Of a stretch of DNA of 64,000 nucleotides, positions 56,796-64,000 are shown one piece after another. Location: assembly GCF_000002985.6 (NCBI RefSeq), contig NC_003283.11, positions 11,594,001 to 11,658,000 on the forward strand. Direction: 5' to 3'. The position numbers and the translations under genes are program-made. The notes under the pieces are model-generated. The model searched no databases, was not told where the DNA came from, and saw only the letters and a list, made by a program, of their open reading frames with translations. How positions within the stretch are numbered: the first letter of the stretch is position 1; each line of letters starts with the position of its first letter. Origin of the DNA: Caenorhabditis elegans (taxonomy: Eukaryota > Nematoda > Chromadorea > Rhabditida > Rhabditidae).

Positions 56796-56803
56796 CTTTT
56801 ATA
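56796..56803 (-). promoter_or_regulatory. TATA box and GATA site of the bZIP gene
   Basis: TATAAAAG on the minus strand with GTTATCAT (a GATA-type site) immediately downstream, and a GGGCGGGAA GC box about 90 bp upstream (56887-56897). The compact arrangement suggests an inducible promoter; inferred. Confidence 0.5.
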
Positions 56804-58949
56804 CATTTGCATCAGGGGGACACCCACTTTTTCGTTCCTTATCATTTCTTCCATGTTTGTAATTGGAAACACAAGCACCGCCCATATTCCCGCCCCTCCC
56901 CCGCACTTCATTTCGATGCATTCCGCTTTTTTTCGAAAAAAATTTGTGACTTTTGTGTACGTGTTTGAAATACACGACTGTTATCAGCTGAAAGAGCAAG
57001 GTCGACAATGATGATGACGTGTTCAGTTGAAATTTTTCGCTGAAAATGTAACCCATATGCCGTCTCGGAGACTTCCGATTGGGGTGTGGTTGTGGAGTAT
57101 GGTGTCAGAATTGATGGGTTGAGTGGAACAAAATGGACTCTTGAAAATAATAGGAACTTATGTTAGACTATGTTCAATATAATATCTATACGCATCCAAC
57201 TACGTAGTTGGCCGACAATTATGAGCACCCGAGTTGTGCGCACAAAAACTCGATCTCATAGTGAGCAAAATTTGAATTTTTTTAGTGGTATGTACATACA
57301 AGAGCGTAGTTATGTCTCCATAGTTATGTCCAGCTGTATATCCGAGCAATATCTTTCTTGGAGACGACCTACATATGGTTGCAAATATTACCTACCTCAT
57401 AGGTACGCAAGTAGGCATTTTTTGTTTGAGTGGAAGCCATCAATAGAGCGGAATAAGTTTTCAGTTTTTTTAAATAAATACTAAATTTTAGTTCAAATCA
57501 GAAGACATACAGTAGTCTCTCTGTAATTATGTATTAAACTGACATCGTTCCATACTTGCATTTTATATCTCCATTGTTTTCAAGTAAATTATAACATATT
57601 GAAATACATCTTTATCTATATTTTATCCTCTAATATTCGGTTAAGCCAAACACATATAAAATATGAGAAATCTAACAAGTAAATAAATTGTAAATAAAGT
57701 AGTAAGAGTAATAATACATACAAAGAATACGGTATTTATTTCTAGCAATTATACAAACTGAATTGACTTCATGGAAAAGTAAAAGCGATGAGCTTATTTT
57801 GGTAAAATTGTTAATAATCTCAAAACGTGGCAATTGCCCACTTTTGCTGTTCCATGTGTTAACACATTGAAATTTATACAATACATTTTTCATGTTTCAG
57901 AAAAGGTTTTTTTAAAAGTTTATCGAATTACCGTATTTGTCCTATTATTAGCTAACGCAATATATTTTTCAAAGAGTACAGTTTTAGATGAATACTCTTA
58001 AGAAAAACACTGTACATCAGGTTTAATCAAGTACCCGAAAATTCTTAACTGCTCACCACGATGTATATTTAATTTATTTCTAGTTTATATTTTTAAGGAG
58101 ATGCACCATAGTACGTTAATGCAGAGTGAGCAAGCGTACCTGAATGAGCACACCATTTTTGAATTTCTGTCCTAATACTATTACCTTTACGAACAATATT
58201 TTGCTCGCCGGTTGAAAAACACTAATAATCATAACAAAACATGATGTCAGAATGGGAAGGAACGCTATTATATTTATCATTTTTGTAGACTTGTGAAACG
58301 GTTTGGAACAAAAATATTTTGAAACAAGTAAAATGACATTTAGTTATTGGTAATAAACCAATATCCTCAAAAATTTACAAGCTTAGTACATTAGAAGATC
58401 ATTCAAGCATATAAAGTTCCATGGCATCTTACCTAAACAATCATTGACTTTCGAAAACCACTTCTGGTTTAGAATCGATTCCAAATTAATGAATCATCTT
58501 ATTGCTTTTGTAACTTCTTTTCTGCAAAATTATTTTTTTCTCTTTAATGTTCAATTTGTTTTGAATATTTCACGAACTAAAGAAACATTTTTGGTTAAAA
58601 GCATAACTTATACGCGGAATGTTGAGAACCCCTACTATCTCATCTCATTAATTTTTTGTTGCGGACAACCTAGAATTTTCTAGAAATTGTTTATACATTT
58701 TGTTAGGCATTCTCATCATGTATATATTCTTTTCTTGTAATTTCCACATTTAAATCTTACCAGGAAAAACTGCACTTCCATTCTTTTAGTTTAATAAAAT
58801 ATGGTTTATCGAGTACCATACTTCATCATTATAAAATAAAATGTCACATTTTTACTAATCTCAATTGCCTCTGAAATTGACATTTTCAGGAGTCTTTAAT
58901 TTTTTTTCAAAATAATTTAATAATTTAAATTCCTTATCAAATATTGACA

Positions 58950-59215
58950 GACGAAAATTCATTTCAATTATTCATCAAAGATAGTCTATTTCCGGTGATC
59001 ATGTTACTATCTTTGGCTCTTAAAATTCACATTTATACAATCAAAAAAATTGCATCAAAAACACATTGGCGCCGTGTGCCAGACTTACAAAATTGGAAGT
59101 TATATATTGATAAGAGATTGAAGGATTCATCCGTTAATCATCTATCTAAATATGTGGGTGAGAAAGATTTTTCTGTAATTTGAAAGTGAAACATTATACA
59201 AATATAATTCAATTT
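58950..59215 (+). pseudogene. Exon-like relic, copy 1 of a decayed duplication
   Basis: After a TTGACAG acceptor-like sequence a frame stays open for about 75 codons (SFQLFIKDSLFPVIMLLSLA, then IASKTHWRRVPDLQNWKLYI). It ends near a GTGGGT donor or at TGA. A diverged copy with stops lies at 60765-61005, so this was probably coding sequence of a duplicated gene. Family unknown. Confidence 0.35.
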
Positions 59216-60764
59216 AGGTGTTTCTTATTATTGACTAATGAGGGATCATTACAAAATGTTTTGAATTTCAATTGGAAAAAATTAAAAAAATTAACTTTGG
59301 GTTTTTACAGGAAATTGACACGAAAGTTCTTTCAAATTTATTTGGAAATTTAATAGAACGGTTTGAAAAGTGTTTCGAATTTCGGAAATCCAGTCTAATT
59401 TTCTAGTACGGATGCATTAATTTCAATCTCCGTTATAGGAGTTATGTATGATTAGCATTATCTCGATATACTCTTTTTGTCTACATGGGAGTAATACTTC
59501 TGAAAATATTATGTTTAATATTAAATTAAACTGCAAAAAAATCAAGTAAATTGCAAAATAATCTAACTGAATCCCTTCCAAACCAGACCATTTTTCGAGT
59601 TTCCCACTAAACTCTACCTTTCAAGCTCCAAATTGATAATAACAAATAATGAAATTTGAGCTTTCAATGGTACATAAACGCCTTTAGGCGTACGTGCCTG
59701 CAATCATGAGTGCCTGCCTACCGCGTACGTTTTGGTGGGAATTCCGATTTTAAGTGCTTACACAGTGCAGAGTTATTTTTGCCTTCCGTTTGGCAGGAGA
59801 AGGCACCTTTAATCAGTTCGGAATTATTGAGAAGCCTCATGAACGGTTATAAATTTATCTTTCTTCGAAATACACCAAACTCAAATTGAAATTCTATTAT
59901 TCTGCCCTGTCTCCCGCAAAAACCTAAATCTCATAATCCAATTTCCGTTTGTTCTCTTATTATTTTTTATCGGTATAAAATGTTTGCAAATAGTATCAAA
60001 ACATTGACTCATCTACCACTTCTCCCCTCTTCATCAGGTCGTTTTTGGTAGCAAACTGGCACATCATGTCTAATCAAGTACATGTGAAGTATTTGTTGTC
60101 ATTTGATTGCTTGCATAGCATATCTCTAGTTTGCAGGTTCAACACACATAGGAAAAAAGTATCTAGTTTCTAATATCATACAGTAATTACACTTAATATT
60201 AGGATGGATAATAGATATATACTTTTTTCAAGAAAGCTTAAAATTTCAAAATGCTTCATATTTTCCAATGCTGAGTTCATATCTTGTTAAGAAACTCTTT
60301 GTACTCACCACTATTCAGAATGAAATCAATGAAAAACTTTTGGAAAGATGTGACAATTGATTGCTCACTTTTAAATTGATTTGGAATTCAGTTCATCCCG
60401 ATGCTTCTTTCTTTTATGTATTACATTTTGTTATATCTCATCTTGATCCGAATAAACAACAAACAAACAGTCATTCATGCTACTTACTTTAAATACAACA
60501 TTTTTTGCAATCAGGTATTCTTATAAATGCGGCACTTTCTTTGAAAACCAAAAAAAGTATGATTTTCTAATAGTCTATATCAAGTCGTTAAAATCCTAAA
60601 TTCACCAACAATAAATTATATCATGGCACTAGAGCTTCCTAGTTCAACAACCCCTGTAAAGAACTATTGTTGACACTGAACATTGTCTTTCCAAAAAACC
60701 AAACGTTTTCGAATAATGTATTCTTCGTTATCAGTGTTTGTCAGAACAAATTGTCGTTTTATTG

Positions 60765-61005
60765 GAATTATTCATCTGTTTCCGGTGACCAGAGTAATAT
60801 CATTTGCTCTTGAAGTTTTCCCTCGAAAAATCAAATAAAATATCAAAGACGGGGGCATTGACTTTACAAAAGTTTAAAACGAAACAAAAGAAAAACGACA
60901 AGAGATTCATCTATGATTCATTTTTCTTCGAGAACCAAAATGCAATTGAGTGGGTGTGGGAAAATAATCTGTAACTTGAGAGTAAAGCACTGTACAAACA
61001 TAATA
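60765..61005 (+). pseudogene. Decayed copy 2 of the exon-like relic
   Basis: Matches the 58950-59215 segment in blocks: TTTCCGGTGAC versus TTTCCGGTGAT, GCTCTTGAAGTT versus GCTCTTAAAATT, and AAGCACTGTACAAACATA versus AAACATTATACAAATATA. The frame is interrupted by several stops. Confidence 0.4.
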
Positions 61006-61073
61006 ATTCATATGTCCCTCATAAACATATTCTATTCCTATTTTTATCTTTCCTATTTCTCATTGTTTTGTAG

Positions 61074-61279
61074 AAAATAAGAAAAGGTCTTGCTCACTAA
61101 AAACCAATTTCGAGGTACCACCGAATCTGAAGTGGATGATGATGTGCCGGAGCAATATGTTGTATGGCAAGCCATTGTTTGAAGCCATCGGACGTGTGGA
61201 AAAGGGGCGGGCGCTCTCATGTAATTACTATTTAGTTGAAGAGCCCACAGTAATCGGCAAACCCAAAGCTGGGAAATGA
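61074..61279. other. GC-richer block with open frames on both strands
   Basis: On the plus strand a TTTTGTAG acceptor is followed by 68 open codons ending in TGA (LKTNFEVPPNLKWMMMCRSN, YGKPLFEAIGRVEKGRALSC). On the minus strand a TTTCCCAG acceptor near the other edge also opens a full-length frame ending at a GTGAGC donor. Neither product is recognised. It could be an orphan exon, a pseudogene piece or a conserved non-coding element. Confidence 0.3.
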
Positions 61280-61865
61280 TTGGAGGAAATGACGAATTTT
61301 AAATAGAAAGAGAAAGATAACTTTCAAATGAAATCATAACTCGATATGAAAAATCGTTCTTGGTTTTAAAATTTTAGTGATTTAAATATTAAAACGTCAG
61401 TGTTAGTGTTTCAGCTTACAAGTGAAAATTTTATCAGTTCCATACTAGACATTTTGATAAAAATCTGACTTGACGAACTCATAATCGTCACGTGAACACA
61501 AACATGAAATGAAAATTGAACATTTTAGCAAGTAAAGTTCAACAAAAATGTTGTTAATGATTATTTAAACTTCAATGATGAAGTATTGTCAGTGTTGGAA
61601 AACGTTCACAATAGTGTCTTGACATGCCTTGATAGAAAAAGTAAATACTCCGTAAATGTTTTACTTGTACAAAAATTTCAGCCAAAATAACAACAGGAAA
61701 GAATATAACTTGTAGTTTTTTTTGTCAACAATCCCTTTATTTAATTTTAGCTATTCTCATTTCTCCCAAGAAGTCAATCAATATATAAGAAAGGCCTGTC
61801 ATTTTTAGCACATTCCAACGTTTTGTTTCAGCTTCCCACGAGAACACCGGCTCTTTTTTGACTTA

Positions 61866-61934
61866 CTAGTCATCTGAAACAGTACAAAGAGGATATCCGG
61901 TGTCGGTTTCCCAGATCACACCTGCGTGAAAGAA
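61866..61934 (-). other. Possible terminal exon of a minus-strand gene
   Basis: After CTTATAG the frame reads FFHAGVIWETDTGYPLCTVS to a TAG, with AATAAA about 125 bp downstream (61736-61741). No consistent upstream exon was found; a nearby minus-strand stretch at 62055-61990 contains a similar DTGY (DTGYNLSEWNPAIIEKEYEM) but phases do not join. Weak. Confidence 0.22.
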
Positions 61935-64000
61935 CTATAAGACAATACATATATGAGATTTTTAGTTCTATAATAGATTAATGGAAAGAAAATTCGATAC
62001 AAAACATTTCATATTCTTTTTCAATGATTGCCGGGTTCCATTCGGACAAGTTGTATCCGGTGTCTTAAATTTATCCAACGTTGCTGTAAAATTGAACTTT
62101 TAGTGGATTTCAGCTATACACTTTTTATTGCTGAAAAGAGTTTTATAAAACTAAAAATAACTCCAAAAAACATAATTTCACAAAATAATAATTGTTACCT
62201 TCTCAATTTTTTAAAAGTATTTTCAAAAGTATTGAGTTTGGTAACATTTTTGTGAATTCATCAACTGAAAACGTACCTAAATTAAAATAATAACATGTGT
62301 AGAACGAGAAACCAATTTCGGGGTCACTTTGAGCATTCAAAAGTAATACACATTTGATACGTATACACCTTCACTAAAAATAAAACATTTTACAGACGTC
62401 CCTCTAAATTTCATTCATTCGAATTATTTGTCAATCTATTCATCTCTGATTATTGTAGTGAACCTCATGGCTACCGTTTTTGTTGTTATGCATGTCAAGA
62501 ATAACTCGTCTTCTTTTGTATTCCTTCCGCCGTATTTCTTTTTCTATATGTCAAGTACCAGGTATACTGTAGTTGTCTTCAGTTCTCCATGCATCTGGTC
62601 TTCTGGGATGCAACGACTTCTGAAAAGGGAGCCACCTGTTCCAAAGCTCTTCAGTTATTACGCAATATTCAATTGACGGTGACAGAGTCGTGACGTGGCA
62701 AATTCCACTTCAGCGGAAATGGTTATGCCTGATCAAAGCCGCCAAACGGAAAAAAATGACAGCCGGATTTGTCCGATTTCTGCAGTATTCTCTTCCTTTT
62801 TGTCATTCCCCATCAAAAGATTTGTCAGTTCTCATGAGCAGGACATACTCGGTGTGCATGATCAAAGTGTTTGCGCGTTTACGGCTCACTCAGTTTTAGC
62901 GCATTGATAAGAGAACCAAAAGCGGTTTCTTTTGACACGGACATGGTCTACCGACATTGTTTGTGTGAATACAGATAATCCAATAGATATCAAGTTTCAA
63001 ATTATTATAATTCTATTAAGTTGTTTTAATATGATATTATGTCAATCGTTTTGGCAATTTTCTAACTTTTCTCTAAAAACCATTGCTCTTGTTGTAAATT
63101 TAAAACCGTTTTTATTTGATGGAAATAAAAATAACGATTTTAAGAAGATTTTACAGAACGGATTTTTCCTCTCTCTGCCTCTTTCTCGATACGCCAAAAG
63201 TTTTCAGAGATACACTTTTGACGTTTCAGAATTTTCTTTCAAAAAATAATTCTAGTCTTAAAATTCTCATTCAATATTACCCAACATCTATATTCATCCA
63301 TTTTTCTGTTACATAACCGTGTCAACCTATTCAGTCAAAACAAGCCATCGTGATTATTTGTTCAAAAAGGGTGACGTTGGAAGCAAGTAGCTATTAATCA
63401 TACTAAACTACCATATTGCATAACCAAGGTGTGGTGACTAACTTTGACCGGATAAATCACGTAACATGATCATGGTTTCTGGTAGCCAAATCGACTAAAT
63501 TAGAAAACATTTTTTTAAGAGAACCTGCTCAAAATAAATTCAATTTTAAATTTGAGCTACATTTTCCCAACTTAAAAAAATTGGGAAAACATTTTTTGAA
63601 ATTGAAATTCCAGTAACCTCATTTAAAAAAATTGGTGATTACTCACCATCAGTTTTCATTAATTATAATTACGGTACTTTGTCATTGTGGACTATTATAA
63701 GTGTGTATGTACTGTGTATGTAATACAAAATTGTCACTGACGATACTCCCTTTTGAAATTGAACCAATTTTTATTAACCAGATTAGTATCTTCCAATTGT
63801 AAAACATCCGTTCTCATTTGCCCCCTTTAGCACCTGCAAAAGTGAAACCACTCTCTTTAAAATCTACCGCCAACTCCCCACGAGAAAACTTTTTTAAACA
63901 AAGAAAGGGATCTAGTGCGAATGGAGTTTGATAAACTCCCTTTGCGGTAAACGGAAGACACCAATATATTCTATTTGTCAAAGGGATTAGTCTTAAACAA

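Larger units (their letters stand above)
56804..64000. other. 7-kb region without a convincing complete gene
   Basis: Mostly AT-rich. It contains a degraded dispersed-repeat patch around 59680-59815 (GCCTTTAGGCGTACGTGCCTG and GGCAGGAGAAGGCACC), two similar decayed segments at about 58950-59215 and 60765-61005, and GC-richer open islands at 61.1 and 62.6-62.9 kb. From 62.9 kb to the window end I see nothing gene-like. Confidence 0.45.

Noticed and set aside
1-64000. CRISPR arrays, prokaryotic operons, rRNA genes, complete autonomous transposons
   Set aside because: None seen; gene structure and repeats are nematode nuclear. The only LTR element has no room for gag-pol.

Overview
The window is nematode nuclear DNA, almost certainly Caenorhabditis elegans (or an extremely close relative). 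The reasons are very short introns (about 45-60 bp) with GTAAG/TTTCAG borders, AT-rich intergenic DNA packed with small inverted-repeat elements, trans-splice-like acceptors directly upstream of start codons, and gene products I recognise from C. elegans chromosome V (SAS-5, NLP-24, BIR-1, SKP-1, SIPA-1). No search was run; gene symbols come from memory of these proteins. Exon borders were read by eye. For most complete gene models the exon lengths sum to whole codons, and for SAS-5 (404 aa), BIR-1 (155 aa) and SKP-1 (535 aa) they give the lengths I remember for those proteins.

Layout. 0-6.6 kb: four tandem chemoreceptor genes of the Srx type on the plus strand. The first is cut by the window edge, the second and third carry disabling lesions, and the fourth is intact. 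7.2-12.4 kb: a secreted/type I membrane protein of unknown role (plus), a short-chain dehydrogenase (minus, dhs-20), and a Gln/Tyr/Gly-rich secreted protein (minus). 12.87-13.88 kb: a compact LTR retroelement (three 156-bp LTRs, two 274-bp internal segments) flanked by a 5-bp target-site duplication. 15.2-20.6 kb: the centriole gene sas-5 flanked by two related Kunitz-inhibitor genes in mirror orientation. 22.4-24.3 kb: the Gly/Tyr-rich peptide gene nlp-24 (plus) and a globin (minus, glb-15).

24.3-32.4 kb is an 8-kb stretch where I find no gene. 32.4-35.3 kb (minus) is a secreted cystine-knot protein of the DAN/gremlin type, a family of BMP antagonists. 37.9-41.4 kb (minus) is the RapGAP-PDZ protein SIPA-1, and 42.9-43.2 kb (minus) a 102-aa single-pass membrane protein. 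43.2-50.7 kb is gene-poor and rich in foldback elements, a (TG)n microsatellite, a 15-C tract and a GC-rich island. 50.8-56.0 kb is the bir-1/skp-1 operon (chromosomal passenger survivin homolog plus SNW-domain splicing/transcription factor), converging on a small bZIP gene (minus, 56.2-56.75 kb). 56.8-64 kb has no convincing complete gene but holds decayed duplicated segments and islands of open, GC-richer DNA.

Functional themes: two cell-division loci (sas-5 and bir-1/skp-1) carry E2F-like sites in their upstream DNA. The chemoreceptor cluster shows the birth-and-death pattern typical of worm receptor families. The best candidate novelties are the miniature LTR array with one reading frame running from LTR through the internal region into the next LTR, a transposon-like element with about nine subterminal 17-mer repeats, the DAN-like secreted factor, and the unexplained GC islands near 47.5 kb and 61.1 kb.
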